Shown: piece after piece, positions 31,385-40,010 of the stretch
Position numbering within the stretch: the stretch's first letter is position 1
How the letters are laid out: the number at the start of each line of letters is the position of its first letter
DNA from: Prevotella sp. 885
GTDB lineage: Bacteria > Bacteroidota > Bacteroidia > Bacteroidales > Bacteroidaceae
Direction of reading: 5' to 3'
DNA: 42,973 nucleotides
Assembly (NCBI RefSeq): GCF_002265625.1
Contig: NZ_NOVE01000024.1
Span: 1-42,973 of the forward strand
Made by a program: the position numbers and the translations under genes
The notes under the pieces: model-generated
What the model was told of the DNA's origin: nothing
Seen by the model: the letters and a program-made list of their open reading frames with translations, nothing else
Database searches by the model: none

Positions 31385-32074
31385 TTATCTCTTTTTCGCA
31401 TTTTCTACGGTGGTTTTGTCGATGAGGTGAATGATGTCCTTGCCGGAGAAGTTGCGGCTGAACGCTATGGTGATGTTCTCCGGACGATAGCCGAGCTTCT
31501 GCAGCATCGGCACGAGAGTGTTGGCGGCGCTGACACGAGCCTGCTCCATGATGTCCGTCGTGGCTATCTCGCGTATGATGGCGTCGCGTCCCTGGCGTTC
31601 GTAGGAGGTAAGCTCCTCGTCGGAGAAGTCGCGACGTGTGAGCGCGACGTACTGCTTGATGGCGTTATGGTCGATGCGTGATGAGGTCAGCACGATGTGC
31701 GGGTCGGGGAGAGTGATGCGGATGTGCGTGGAGTCGCGCTCCACGTTGTCGCTTGAGAACGTGGCAAAGTCGATGTAAGCCTTTATGGTGGCGTCGATGG
31801 GAATGGCCACCTTACGCTTTCCGAGCGGTACGGGGATGTTATAGTCGTGTCCTGCCAGCTTGCCTTTCATCTCCAGCTTGTCGTCATGCGTGAGCACCTT
31901 ATGCACACGATATTCCGTGGTGTAGAGCTTGGAGCAGCGCTGCACCTGCATCACCATCACCGCCATCGTGTCGACGGCAGGCTTCGTGGCCTTCTCTTTC
32001 TCTTCTGGCTTGCTGCCGCATGAGCAGAAGGCAAGGCTCATCACGGCTGCCAGTATTGTCAGGGTGGTCTTCAT
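31385..32074 (-). CDS. DUF4230 domain-containing lipoprotein
   Basis: Seen: 229 residues; a lipoprotein-like signal (MKTTLTILAAVMSLAFCSC, acylated Cys probably 19) followed by a Lys/Glu-rich linker. The DUF4230 region contains MKGKLAGHDYNIPVPLGKRK and ITLPDPHIVLTSSRIDH. Known: function of the family is unknown. Inferred: a periplasm- or surface-facing partner of the membrane-bound DUF4230 protein that follows after 1 nt. It diverges from the lipoprotein gene at 32198. Confidence 0.78.
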   Translation of the reverse strand: MKTTLTILAAVMSLAFCSCGSKPEEKEKATKPAVDTMAVMVMQVQRCSKLYTTEYRVHKVLTHDDKLEMKGKLAGHDYNIPVPLGKRKVAIPIDATIKAYIDFATFSSDNVERDSTHIRITLPDPHIVLTSSRIDHNAIKQYVALTRRDFSDEELTSYERQGRDAIIREIATTDIMEQARVSAANTLVPMLQKLGYRPENITIAFSRNFSGKDIIHLIDKTTVENAKKR

Positions 32075-32141
32075 CTTGCGATTTATGTTTTTTTACGTTG
32101 ATTACTGTAATGTTATTCTGTCGTTTTGATATATTTTTTTA

Positions 32142-32149
32142 TACCTTTG
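32142..32149 (+). promoter_or_regulatory. -7 box for the lipoprotein gene at 32198
   Basis: TACCTTTG; a TTTG at 32125-32128 is too close (13 bp) to be the usual -33 element. Predicted start about 32155. Confidence 0.5.
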
Positions 32150-32197
32150 TATTTGTATAGACGTAAAAACAAGGAAAAAGTAAAAACACGAGATATA

Positions 32198-32752
32198 ATG
32201 AAACGGAAATATATGGTTATGGCTCTTCCGCTGATGATGCTGTTGGCAGCATCGTGCAAGGAGGAGAAGAAACCGGATAACATCATCGTAAAGAAGACGC
32301 CGGTGGCTGTGAAGAAGTCGGTGCAGAGCATGGGCGACAATGCTGTGGAGCGTGACGTGGAATGGCTCGGCGCCACATATCATATCCGCATAGAGCGCAA
32401 GGCGGACAAGAGTCTGTCACTTGCAAAGGACGGCCAGGGCAACAAGTATTACGACAACCGCGTGTCGCTCCTCATTACGCGTCCTGACGGCAGCGAGTTT
32501 GTAAGGCGCACCTTCTCAAAGGCTGACTTCGCCTCTTACGTGAAGGGCAGCAACAGCGAAGGCGCTCTCCTCGGCATCGTCTTCGACCGTGCCGACGGCG
32601 AAACCCTACGCTTCGCCGCCAGCGTCGGATCGCCGGACCGTATGAGCGACGAGTATGTGCCTCTGGTGTTGACGGTCAGCCGCACGGGTGGCGTCAAGAT
32701 TTCAGAGGACACGCAGCTGGATACGGGCAGCGATGAAGAGGAGGAGATTTAA
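32198..32752 (+). CDS. Small lipoprotein, probably DUF4738 family
   Basis: Seen: 184 residues from the ATG at 32198; lipobox AASC (Cys20), followed by a Lys/Glu-rich linker. The frame is open from 32126, but that would run through the promoter box. The soluble part contains VEWLGATYHIRIERKADKSL, KYYDNRVSLLITRPDGSEF and FSKADFASYV, which I recall from DUF4738 lipoproteins of Prevotella; this assignment is from memory. The C-terminus is acidic (DTGSDEEEEI). Function unknown. Its stop codon overlaps by 4 nt the stop of the convergent S4-protein gene. Confidence 0.7.
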   Translation: MKRKYMVMALPLMMLLAASCKEEKKPDNIIVKKTPVAVKKSVQSMGDNAVERDVEWLGATYHIRIERKADKSLSLAKDGQGNKYYDNRVSLLITRPDGSEFVRRTFSKADFASYVKGSNSEGALLGIVFDRADGETLRFAASVGSPDRMSDEYVPLVLTVSRTGGVKISEDTQLDTGSDEEEEI

Positions 32753-33159
32753 TCGTCTTCTTCGTCCTCGAATCCGAACAATGCCGGGTCGACGAAGGCA
32801 TCGAGGGCTCGGCGTTCCTTCTTTGTGGGGCGTCCTGTGCCGCGTGCTCTGTCGACAAATCCGCTTATTCGGCTCATCTCCAGCAGTTCGTACTGCTTCG
32901 GGTCGGTGACATTCTCATAAATCTCAGGGATGAGCTTTGCACCTACGCGCTGCTCTATCGTCTTCAGAATCTTGAACGAGTAGACGATGGGCGGCTTTTT
33001 TACGCTCACCACTTCGCCCACCTTAACCGTATGGCTGGGCTTGACGTTCTGCCCGCCGATGGTGACGCGGCTGTTCTTGCAGGCGTCTGCGGCTATGGAG
33101 CGCGTTTTGAAGATACGCGCTGCCCACAGCCATTTGTCTATACGTGCTGTATCTGCCAT
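32749..33159 (-). CDS. S4-domain RNA-binding protein (Hsp15/HslR-like)
   Basis: Seen: 136 residues. The S4 domain occupies the first about 60 (RIDKWLWAARIFKTRSIA, SRVTIGGQNVKPSHTVKVGE), and a charged tail ends FGFEDEEDD. Known: Hsp15-type S4 proteins bind stalled large ribosomal subunits that still carry a nascent chain with tRNA and help recycle them. Inferred: the same role. It lies 18 nt after pth, which frees peptides from tRNA, so the pair makes sense as a ribosome-rescue operon. Confidence 0.85.
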   Translation of the reverse strand: MADTARIDKWLWAARIFKTRSIAADACKNSRVTIGGQNVKPSHTVKVGEVVSVKKPPIVYSFKILKTIEQRVGAKLIPEIYENVTDPKQYELLEMSRISGFVDRARGTGRPTKKERRALDAFVDPALFGFEDEEDD

Positions 33160-33177
33160 ATTCTTTATTCCCTTTTT

Positions 33178-33759
33178 TTACTTCTTCGACTTCTTTCCGA
33201 GCTTGTTAAACTGGTTCATCGTGATGTCCAGTCCGGCAAGCACGAAGCTGCGTATTATCTCCACCGCCTCGTCAATGGAGGGCTGGAGCGTGCGCATATC
33301 CTCGTCCGTGTATTTGCCCAGCACCCAGTCTACCTGCTGTCCGCGCTGAAAGTCGTTGCCTATGCCCATACGCAGACGTGCATACTGCTGTCCGATGAGC
33401 TGCTGGATGTTGCCCAGTCCGTTATGGCCGCCGTTCGATCCGTTGCCCTTCAGACGATAGTCGCCGAGAGGGATGGAGAGGTCGTCCACGACGACGAGGA
33501 GTCGCTTCTGGTCTATATTCTCTTTCTGGAGCCAGTAACGAACGGCGTTGCCGCTGAGGTTCATGTATGTAGTGGGCTTAAGCAGAAACACCTTGCGTCC
33601 CTTTATGGAAGTCTCAGCCACGTAACCGTAACGCTTGTCCTCAAAGCTTACTCCGACGCTCTCCGCCATCTTGTCGAGAACCATGAATCCCGTATTGTGG
33701 CGTGTGTTCTCGTATTCGTAGCCCGGATTGCCGAGCCCCACAATCAAGTATTTGTCCAT
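33178..33759 (-). CDS. pth: Peptidyl-tRNA hydrolase
   Basis: Seen: 193 residues, the usual length for bacterial Pth. The motif [18 protein letters not shown] contains the conserved Asn11 and catalytic His21. [21 protein letters not shown] and GSNGGHNGL are also present, all around the active site. Known: it hydrolyses peptidyl-tRNA released from ribosomes, recycling tRNA in the cytoplasm; usually essential. It lies between rplY, whose terminator is 15-50 bp upstream, and the S4-protein gene; the order rplY-pth is common in bacteria. Confidence 0.95.
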   Translation of the reverse strand: MDKYLIVGLGNPGYEYENTRHNTGFMVLDKMAESVGVSFEDKRYGYVAETSIKGRKVFLLKPTTYMNLSGNAVRYWLQKENIDQKRLLVVVDDLSIPLGDYRLKGNGSNGGHNGLGNIQQLIGQQYARLRMGIGNDFQRGQQVDWVLGKYTDEDMRTLQPSIDEAVEIIRSFVLAGLDITMNQFNKLGKKSKK

Positions 33760-33773
33760 ATTTCCTTATAAAT

Positions 33774-33808
33774 AAAAAAAGCGTACGCATCCTTTGACGC
33801 GTACGCTT
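33774..33808 (-). terminator. Terminator of rplY
   Basis: On the minus strand, AAGCGTACGC-GTCAAAGGAT-GCGTACGCTT followed by a T run: a perfect 10-bp stem. pth may be expressed partly by read-through. Confidence 0.85.
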
Positions 33809-33849
33809 GCATTATATTCTTATTGAATCGGTTTAATGTCGTTATGCGA

Positions 33850-34443
33850 TTACTCTGCTGATGCAGCAGCTGCAGACATAGCGGCACGTGTCATCTTGAT
33901 AGAGCATACGATGACGTCCTTGCCAGTAGCGATCTCGAGACCCTCGAAGCTCAGCTCGCCAACCTTGATGCTCTTGCCAATCTTGAGCGCTGTAACGTCG
34001 ATGTCGAGGTGCTCAGGAATCTGCTGATAAGGAGCAGTAACGTCGATCTTACGGATAGAGAGGTTCATGCGACCACCGTCACGTACACCCTGTGCAAGAC
34101 CTGTGAGCTTAACGGGAATACCGATAGTGATAGGCTTCTGGTCGTTAACCTCGAGGAAGTCAACGTGGAGAACTGCGTCAGTTACCGGGTGGAACTGAAT
34201 CTCCTTGAGGATAGCTGTATGTGACTCGCCGTCGATGACGAGGTTGATAACGTAGATGTGGGGAGTGTAGATAACCTTGCGAAGCTCAGTCATAGGTACT
34301 GCGAATGACATAGCAACGGGCTTGCCGTCCTGCTCTGCGATACCATAGATGTTGCAGGGAATGAGTCCCTCCTTACGCAATGTCTTAGAAGCTTTCTTGC
34401 CAAGGTCTGTACGCTTCTGACCTGTAACGTTAATCTCTTTCAT
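33850..34443 (-). CDS. rplY: 50S ribosomal protein L25 (Ctc/TL5 form)
   Basis: Seen: 197 residues. The N-terminal L25 domain (about 1-90) begins MKEINVTGQKRTDLGKKASK and contains LRKEGLIPCNIYG; a C-terminal TL5/Ctc beta domain follows (HVDFLEVND, GVRDGGRMNLSIRKI) and then an Ala-rich tail. Known: L25/Ctc binds 5S rRNA; the long form is also called general stress protein Ctc. Codons are strongly biased, as expected for a ribosomal protein. It has its own promoter and a leader of about 98 nt, and is divergent from nusB. Confidence 0.95.
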   Translation of the reverse strand: MKEINVTGQKRTDLGKKASKTLRKEGLIPCNIYGIAEQDGKPVAMSFAVPMTELRKVIYTPHIYVINLVIDGESHTAILKEIQFHPVTDAVLHVDFLEVNDQKPITIGIPVKLTGLAQGVRDGGRMNLSIRKIDVTAPYQQIPEHLDIDVTALKIGKSIKVGELSFEGLEIATGKDVIVCSIKMTRAAMSAAAASAE

Positions 34444-34547
34444 AATTGTGTTACTCTAAATTAAGTTGATAAATATTAATGTTTATGCCTTAATTCGCCA
34501 TCACACGAGAACTGTATTTCTGTACGGATGTGCTCAAAAAAGCGTTG

Positions 34548-34578
34548 CAAAGGTACTAATTTTCTCTGAAACATACAA
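34548..34578 (-). promoter_or_regulatory. Promoter of rplY
   Basis: On the minus strand, TTG (34578-34576), 20 bp, TACCTTTG (34555-34548). Predicted start about 34541. Confidence 0.75.
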
Positions 34579-34615
34579 TTATAGCGTAAAAAAATGTTGA
34601 ATATTGTGGTTTTCC

Positions 34616-34646
34616 TTGGTAGTTAGTCAGTTTTTTCATATTTTTG
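34616..34646 (+). promoter_or_regulatory. Promoter of the nusB operon
   Basis: TTG at 34616-34618, 20 bp, TATTTTTG at 34639-34646. Predicted start about 34652, giving a leader of about 65 nt. Confidence 0.7.
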
Positions 34647-34716
34647 CATCTGATAAAGTGGCTACGGTCTCGTAAAAACGTGAAAACAAACATTATATAT
34701 ATAATAGTATAGAAGG

Positions 34717-35799
34717 ATGATTAATCGCGAATTAATAAGAATCAAGATAGTTCAGTTAACCTACGCATACTATCAAAACGGTAACAAGCTAATGGACAGT
34801 GCAGAGAAAGAATTGCTCTTTAGCTTGTCAAAAGCATACGATCTTTATAACTACCTGCTGGAGCTTATTGTCGCTGTCACACAGGAAGAGCGAAACCGTG
34901 TGGAGGTCGCTACCAAGAAGGCAGCGAGAGAAGGCGAACCCATGCCTTCGCAGAAATTCGCATACAACAAGTTTGCCGTCCAGCTCGAGGAGAACAAGAT
35001 GCTTCAGGAGTTTGCCGAGACGCAGAAGCAGTCATGGGCGAACAGCGTGGAGTTCGTGCGCGGACTCTGCAACCAGATAGAGCAGAGCCAGGCTTACGCC
35101 GAATATATGGCTGACACCGACGACTCTTACGAGGCTGACCGCGAAATCTGGCGCAAGATTTATCGCCAGCTCATTCAGGAGAACGAGGCACTGGACCAGC
35201 TCCTCGAGGAGCAGAGCCTCTACTGGAACGACGACAAGGAAGTGGTGGACACATTCGTGCTCAAGACCATCAAGCGCTTCGACCCGAAGAACAAGGCCAA
35301 GCAGGAACTCCTGCCGGAATATAAGGACCTTGAGGACAAGGACTTCGCCATTAAGCTCTTCCGATCTACCATCCTCAACGCTGACCAGTATCAGCGCTAT
35401 ATGAGCGAGACATCACGCAACTGGGACTTCTCACGTCTGGCTTACATGGACGTGGTGATCATGCAGATTGCCATTGCCGAGATGCTCACGTTCCCCAACA
35501 TCCCCATCAGCGTAACCATCAACGAGTATGTTGACCTCGCCAAGCTTTACTCAACACCGAAGTCAGGCGGATATATCAACGGCATGCTCGACTCCATCGC
35601 ACGCTATCTCGTGTCGACAGGCAAGCTGATGAAGACCATCGAGGACCGTCCGCAGCGTCGTCAGGCTCCGCGCCGACCGATGACTCCGCGCCTTAACCGT
35701 GCACAGGCTGCACTGGAGGAGGGCGAAGTGCTCCGTTCGCGTTATGCTGCACAGGCTGAAGAGCAGGCTGAGCAGAACGACGAGGAGCGTGAAGACTAA
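34717..35799 (+). CDS. nusB: Transcription antitermination factor NusB (long Bacteroidetes form)
   Basis: Seen: 360 residues, over twice the about 140 of E. coli NusB. It starts MINRELIRIKIVQLTYAYYQ. The conserved NusB core is C-terminal (about 215-305; NWDFSRLAYMDVVIMQIAIA, VTINEYVDLAKLYSTPKSGG, GMLDSIARYL), followed by an Arg/Gln/Glu-rich tail of about 50 residues. Known: NusB with S10 (NusE) forms the antitermination complex on rRNA operons; Bacteroidetes versions carry an extended N-terminal half. It leads the nusB-yajC-ybbR-coaE run. Confidence 0.9.
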   Translation: MINRELIRIKIVQLTYAYYQNGNKLMDSAEKELLFSLSKAYDLYNYLLELIVAVTQEERNRVEVATKKAAREGEPMPSQKFAYNKFAVQLEENKMLQEFAETQKQSWANSVEFVRGLCNQIEQSQAYAEYMADTDDSYEADREIWRKIYRQLIQENEALDQLLEEQSLYWNDDKEVVDTFVLKTIKRFDPKNKAKQELLPEYKDLEDKDFAIKLFRSTILNADQYQRYMSETSRNWDFSRLAYMDVVIMQIAIAEMLTFPNIPISVTINEYVDLAKLYSTPKSGGYINGMLDSIARYLVSTGKLMKTIEDRPQRRQAPRRPMTPRLNRAQAALEEGEVLRSRYAAQAEEQAEQNDEERED

Positions 35800-35846
35800 A
35801 TAAAACAAAAGAAAAATATAAACAACAAATAACACTTACAACAAAA

Positions 35847-36161
35847 ATGAACATTATTGTACTCGCCGCTCAGCAGGCACAGGGAGGCGGCATGGGAATG
35901 ATTATTATGATGGTGGCTCTCTTTGCCATCATGTATTTCTTCATGATTCGTCCGCAGCAGAAAAAGCAGAAGGAAATCCGCAAGTTCCAGAATGCCCTCA
36001 AAGAAGGCGACAAGATCATAACCAACGGTGGCATCTACGGCACAATACGCCGTGTGGACCTCGCTGCCAACATCGTAGAGGTGGAGATAGCACGTGGCAC
36101 CGTCATTTCTGTGGACAAGAACTACGTCTTCGCAGACGCAAGCGCACAGGCTCAGAAGTAA
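35847..36161 (+). CDS. yajC: Preprotein translocase subunit YajC
   Basis: Seen: 104 residues; one membrane segment (about 16-36) then the YajC signature MIRPQQKKQKEIRKFQNALK followed by EGDKIITNGGIYGTI. Known: YajC is the small inner-membrane partner of SecDF in the Sec machinery. It lies 47 nt after nusB in the same direction. Confidence 0.95.
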   Translation: MNIIVLAAQQAQGGGMGMIIMMVALFAIMYFFMIRPQQKKQKEIRKFQNALKEGDKIITNGGIYGTIRRVDLAANIVEVEIARGTVISVDKNYVFADASAQAQK

Positions 36162-36221
36162 AGTTTGCTGACAACCGTCAGTAAAGACACACGAAACACT
36201 CAAATAATATACGTCGTTTAG

Positions 36222-37202
36222 ATGGAAAACCGCTTGACGCAAATATTACGGGTAGTCAGGAACTTCTTGTTCAGTTCAGTGAACAAGGAGTTTCTGATTT
36301 TTTTGTTCTTTCTCTTCTTGAGCAGCGTCTTCTGGCTGATGATGACGCTCAACGAGACCTACGAAAAGGAGATAAGTGTGCCCGTAAGGCTGGTGGGAGT
36401 GCCGAAGAACGCCGTGCTCACCACTGAGATGGAAGACACGGTGCGCGTAACCGTGCGCGACAAGGGATTCGCACTCGCCTCATATATATATGGTGAAGGC
36501 GTAAAGCCGGTTAGCGTCAACTTCCAGACTTACGCCAACCGCCAGACAGGACAAGGCATGGTGCCGGCTGCAGACCTCATGAAGATGGTGACGCAAAGGT
36601 TCTCAATGTCGAAGGTGGTGCAGGTGAAGCCCGACAAGCTCGACTTCTACTTCAACTTCGGTCTGTCACGCCGACTGCCCGTAAGAATGGCGGGCTACGT
36701 GGTGCCGGGCAAGTCATATTATCTCGCCCGCACGCAGTTCTGGCCTGACCAGGTGACGGTGTATGCCAACAAGCGCACGCTCGACTCGCTCCGCTTCGTC
36801 AAGACCGTGCCCATCAACATCACCAACTTCGGCGATACCGTCATACGCACCGTGGAGCTGGAGAAGATAAAGGGCGTCAAGATTGTGCCGAGCACAGTCC
36901 GCATCGGTCTGTTCCCCGACATCCTTACAGAGGAGAGCATAGAGGTGCCAGTCAAGGCCATGAACATGCCTGAGGGTAAGGTGCTGCGCACATTCCCGCA
37001 ACGCGTCAAGATTAGCTTCACGGTGGGAGCCAGCATGTTCCGTAGCATCAATGCTGACCAGTTCAGCGTAGTGGTGGACTATAACGAACTGATAACAAAT
37101 CCGTCGGACAAGTGCAACATATACCTCAAGTCGAGCCCGCACGGAGTGAGAAACGCCCAGCTGCAGATCAGTCAGGTGGACTATCTCATCGAACAACAAT
37201 AA
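36222..37202 (+). CDS. YbbR-like (CdaR family) protein
   Basis: Seen: 326 residues; one N-terminal membrane segment (about 23-42, FLIFLFFLFLSSVFWLMMTL) followed by an extracytoplasmic region of beta-rich YbbR-type repeats (EISVPVRLVGVPKNAVLT, VRVTVRDKG, IEVPVKAMNMPEGKVLRTFP). Known: YbbR domain proteins such as CdaR regulate diadenylate cyclase CdaA in Firmicutes; in Bacteroidetes the role is not established. The gene is 9 nt before coaE and probably co-transcribed from the nusB promoter. Confidence 0.82.
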   Translation: MENRLTQILRVVRNFLFSSVNKEFLIFLFFLFLSSVFWLMMTLNETYEKEISVPVRLVGVPKNAVLTTEMEDTVRVTVRDKGFALASYIYGEGVKPVSVNFQTYANRQTGQGMVPAADLMKMVTQRFSMSKVVQVKPDKLDFYFNFGLSRRLPVRMAGYVVPGKSYYLARTQFWPDQVTVYANKRTLDSLRFVKTVPINITNFGDTVIRTVELEKIKGVKIVPSTVRIGLFPDILTEESIEVPVKAMNMPEGKVLRTFPQRVKISFTVGASMFRSINADQFSVVVDYNELITNPSDKCNIYLKSSPHGVRNAQLQISQVDYLIEQQ

Positions 37203-37211
37203 CGTAAGAAT

Positions 37212-37778
37212 ATGCTAACAGCCATTACCGGCGGCATCGGTTCGGGCAAGAGCTATGTCTGCCGCATACTGGAGAGCCGTGGCATCAGCGTGTATGACTG
37301 CGACGCCGCTGCCAAACGACTTATGCGCACGTCCGAAAAACTGCAGCAGGAGCTTCGTCAGCTGGTCGGTCAGGACGTCTATACGTCGGACGGACAGTTG
37401 CAGAAGCGCATCCTTGCAGACTTTCTGCTTGCGAGCGAAGCCAACAAGCTGGCGCTTAACGACGTGATTCATCCCGCAGTGGCAGAAGATTTCCTGTCCT
37501 CTGGAATGACATGGCTGGAGAGCGCCATCCTCTTCGAGAGCGGCTTCGACCGTCGCATCCGCTTCGACCGCATCGTGTGCGTGTCGGCACCGCGCGACGT
37601 CCGCATACAGCGCATCATGCGCCGCGACAACATCACCGCCGAGAAAGCAGCCGAATGGATTGACACGCAGATGGCACAGGAAGAGGTGGAACGTCGCAGC
37701 CACTTCGTCATCGTAAATGACGGCAAGAGCGACATCGAACAGCAGGTGGACAATATGCTTGCACAACAGAGCAGATAA
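37212..37778 (+). CDS. coaE: Dephospho-CoA kinase
   Basis: Seen: 188 residues; Walker A GGIGSGKS (7-14), then VYDCDAAAKRLM and the adenylate-kinase-like lid region (RIMRRDNITAEKAAEWI) with the second motif VNDGKSDIEQQVD near the end. Known: it phosphorylates the 3'-hydroxyl of dephospho-CoA, the last step of coenzyme A synthesis. Length is normal for the family (about 200). Confidence 0.95.
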   Translation: MLTAITGGIGSGKSYVCRILESRGISVYDCDAAAKRLMRTSEKLQQELRQLVGQDVYTSDGQLQKRILADFLLASEANKLALNDVIHPAVAEDFLSSGMTWLESAILFESGFDRRIRFDRIVCVSAPRDVRIQRIMRRDNITAEKAAEWIDTQMAQEEVERRSHFVIVNDGKSDIEQQVDNMLAQQSR

Positions 37779-37830
37779 TAATGTGTAAGCCCAAATAAAA
37801 AATAATAACTAATAAATAATAAATAACAAG

Positions 37831-38271
37831 ATGGAAACAATTCTTTCAATAGCAGGAAAACCTGGACTTTACAAACTCGTCTCACGTGGTAAGATGAACC
37901 TCATTGTTGAGGCTATCGACGCTACACACCGCCGCATGCCGGCTTTCGCTTCAGACCGCGTTACATCACTCGGCGACATCGCCATGTACACCGACGCTGA
38001 GGACATCCCATTGTGGCAGGTGCTCAAGAGCCTTGGAGAGAAGGAGCAGTCGAAGGAGTGCTCGCTCAACTACAAGAAGTGCTCTGCTGACGAGCTTCAC
38101 GCTTTCTTCGCTGAGGTGCTTCCCGCTTACGACCGTGACCGCGTGCACGACTCAGACATCAAGAAGCTCATCCAGTGGTATAACATCCTCGTTAAGAACG
38201 GCATCACCGACTTCGAGGCAACTCTCGCTCCCACAGAGGGCGACAACGTGGACGACCGCCAGGAGGCTTAA
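37831..38271 (+). CDS. DUF5606 family protein
   Basis: Seen: 146 residues without signal or membrane segment, starting METILSIAGKPGLYKLVSRG, with MYTDAEDIPLWQVL and a C-terminal acidic tail. Known: DUF5606 is a Bacteroidetes family of unknown function with an N-terminal part that resembles a small nucleic-acid-binding barrel; I would not go further. It lies between coaE and rsmA, 52 and 21 nt away. Confidence 0.82.
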   Translation: METILSIAGKPGLYKLVSRGKMNLIVEAIDATHRRMPAFASDRVTSLGDIAMYTDAEDIPLWQVLKSLGEKEQSKECSLNYKKCSADELHAFFAEVLPAYDRDRVHDSDIKKLIQWYNILVKNGITDFEATLAPTEGDNVDDRQEA

Positions 38272-38292
38272 TCATAAACCAAACAGCAACGA

Positions 38293-39102
38293 ATGATAAA
38301 ATCCGTACGGCCGAAGAAGAACCTCGGCCAGCACTTCCTCACCGACCTCGGCATCGCTAAGGCCATTGCCGACACGGTGGATGCCTGTCCCGACATTCCG
38401 GTGCTCGAGATTGGACCTGGTATGGGCGTGATGACGCAGTTTCTGGTCACCAAGCCACGCCCCGTCAAGGCCGTCGAGATTGACAAGGAGTCGGTGGCTT
38501 ACCTCAACGAGAAGTTTCCGAAGCTTCGTGAGAACATCATAGGGCAGGACTTCCTGCGTATGGACCTGAACGACATCTTCGATGGCAATCAGTTTGTGCT
38601 CACCGGCAACTATCCCTACGACATCTCCTCGCAGATATTCTTCAAGATGCTCGACTATAAGCATCTCATCCCGTGCTGCACGGGAATGATACAGCGCGAG
38701 GTGGCGTTGCGCATAGCTTCCGAACCGGGCAACAAGGCTTACGGCATCCTCTCCGTCCTCATCCAGGCTTGGTATGACGTGGAATATCTGTTCACGGTGG
38801 ACGAGACGGTGTTCAATCCGCCTCCAAAGGTGAAGAGTGCCGTCATACGCATGACCCGCAACGAGGTGACAGACCTCGGATGCGACGAGCGTCTCTTCAA
38901 GCGCGTGGTGAAGACCGTCTTCAATCAGCGCCGCAAGATGTTGCGCGTGTCGCTCCGTCAGATCTTCGGCGGTTCGGCATCGCCCGAATTCTATGCTCAA
39001 GACATCATGACAAAGCGCCCCGAACAGCTGTCCGTACAGCAGTTCGTGGAGCTGACCAACATGGTAGCAGAGGAAGCAGAGAAGATAGGCAAGACTTTGT
39101 AA
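38293..39102 (+). CDS. rsmA: 16S rRNA (adenine1518/1519-N6)-dimethyltransferase
   Basis: Seen: 269 residues. PKKNLGQHFL near the N-terminus, the S-adenosylmethionine site LEIGPGMGVMT, and the catalytic NYPYDIS (NLPY in most homologues). RRKMLRVSLRQ is in the C-terminal domain. Known: dimethylates two adjacent adenines in helix 45 of 16S rRNA during 30S maturation; loss gives kasugamycin resistance (synonym ksgA). Last gene of the nusB run, followed by a terminator. Confidence 0.95.
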   Translation: MIKSVRPKKNLGQHFLTDLGIAKAIADTVDACPDIPVLEIGPGMGVMTQFLVTKPRPVKAVEIDKESVAYLNEKFPKLRENIIGQDFLRMDLNDIFDGNQFVLTGNYPYDISSQIFFKMLDYKHLIPCCTGMIQREVALRIASEPGNKAYGILSVLIQAWYDVEYLFTVDETVFNPPPKVKSAVIRMTRNEVTDLGCDERLFKRVVKTVFNQRRKMLRVSLRQIFGGSASPEFYAQDIMTKRPEQLSVQQFVELTNMVAEEAEKIGKTL

Positions 39103-39138
39103 AATCCCGTATTAATGGGGTAAGAACAACAATATAAT

Positions 39139-39175
39139 AGTAGCGGAGGCAGAAGACCTTCGCTACTGTTTTTTT
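39139..39175 (+). terminator. Terminator of the nusB-rsmA operon
   Basis: AGTAGCGGAGG pairs with CCTTCGCTACT (one G-T pair) around a 7-nt loop, followed by GTTTTTTT. Confidence 0.85.
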
Positions 39176-39202
39176 ATATAGGTAGGCTTGCCTATGGCGG
39201 GG

Positions 39203-39305
39203 CGGAAAAAGAAGCTGGCGGAACCGCCGCCAGCTTCCGAGGCAGTAATGCCTCTTTACCTCCCACTAACCATGAGGCTAAACCCTCTCTGGTGCTTTGT
39301 TTTTC
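39203..39305 (-). ncRNA. Candidate small RNA of about 100 nt
   Basis: On the minus strand a -7 box TATCTTTG (39318-39311) is followed by about 100 nt of non-coding sequence with a GAGGCA-TTAC-TGCCTC hairpin (around 39240-39255) and an 11-bp terminator stem GAAGCTGGCGG-CGGTT-CCGCCAGCTTC with TTTTT after it (39237-39206). No good -33 element is visible. No open frame is conserved. I cannot match it to 6S, SRP or tmRNA. Confidence 0.45.
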
Positions 39306-39362
39306 TGATGCAAAGATATAAGGAATGCGAAAATAACAGTAGGATATTTTTAACAAAAAATG

Positions 39363-39424
39363 GCCAATTCTTTACACTTGTGAGTTTGTGCATATCTTTT
39401 TACAAGTTTCATTAAAGAATTGGC
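39363..39424. promoter_or_regulatory. Inverted repeat upstream of the ECF sigma gene
   Basis: GCCAATTCTTTA (39363-39374) and its exact complement (39413-39424), with a nested ACTTGT/ACAAGT pair inside the 38-bp loop. It ends 85 bp before the sigma factor start. It could be an operator or an RNA stem; no consensus primary promoter is seen between it and the gene. Confidence 0.5.
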
Positions 39425-39509
39425 AATTTTGTATATAGAAAAAACTAATAAAAAATAAGATTCTGATGTCCGATTTCCCGTTTTCATACGTTATATCTAT
39501 GTAAGAGTT

Positions 39510-40010
39510 ATGAAACCAAGCGAATTTAACCATATCATCCTGCCCATGCGCGACGAGCTGTTAGGCTATGCGCTGAGTGTCACAAGGTCGGAGGACAATG
39601 CCGAAGACCTTGTGCAGGAGGTGATGCTACGGCTGTGGGACATGCGCGAGCGACTTAGCTCCGAAGGCAGACTCAAGTCGCTCGCTATGACGATGGTCCG
39701 CAATATGTTTCTGGACCAGCAGCGCCATGAAAGCCATTCGGCGGCGATGCCAGACAAGATAGACATTGCCGTGGACGACCGGCGGGCGGAGCTTCGTGAC
39801 GAAACAAGGATTATCCGTGACATCGTCGCACAGCTGCCGCCTCTCCAACAACAGATTTTCCGCATGAAGGAAATAGAAGGCTATACAGCTGACGAGATAA
39901 TGCAGATAACGGGATGCTCCGCCGACAATCTAAGGCGAAACCTCTCAAGAGCCAGAACCAAGATACGCGAGACTTACATTAAGATAATGATGAAAGGAAC
40001 CAGAAAATGA
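39510..40010 (+). CDS. ECF-type RNA polymerase sigma factor
   Basis: Seen: 166 residues. Region 2 is at about 10-75 (DNAEDLVQEVMLRLWDMRER) and region 4 at about 105-160 (LPPLQQQIFRMKEIEGYTAD, then NLRRNLSRARTKIRE). There is no region 3, as in all ECF factors. Known: ECF factors direct transcription of envelope or stress genes and are held by a cognate anti-sigma protein. The next gene overlaps by 4 nt (ATGA) and encodes a protein with a single membrane segment, the expected anti-sigma factor. Targets are not known; the two downstream envelope genes are candidates. Confidence 0.92.
   Translation: MKPSEFNHIILPMRDELLGYALSVTRSEDNAEDLVQEVMLRLWDMRERLSSEGRLKSLAMTMVRNMFLDQQRHESHSAAMPDKIDIAVDDRRAELRDETRIIRDIVAQLPPLQQQIFRMKEIEGYTADEIMQITGCSADNLRRNLSRARTKIRETYIKIMMKGTRK

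Noticed and set aside
39188..39415. 75-residue frame after the rsmA terminator
   Set aside because: It runs through the candidate small-RNA hairpins and shows no protein features.
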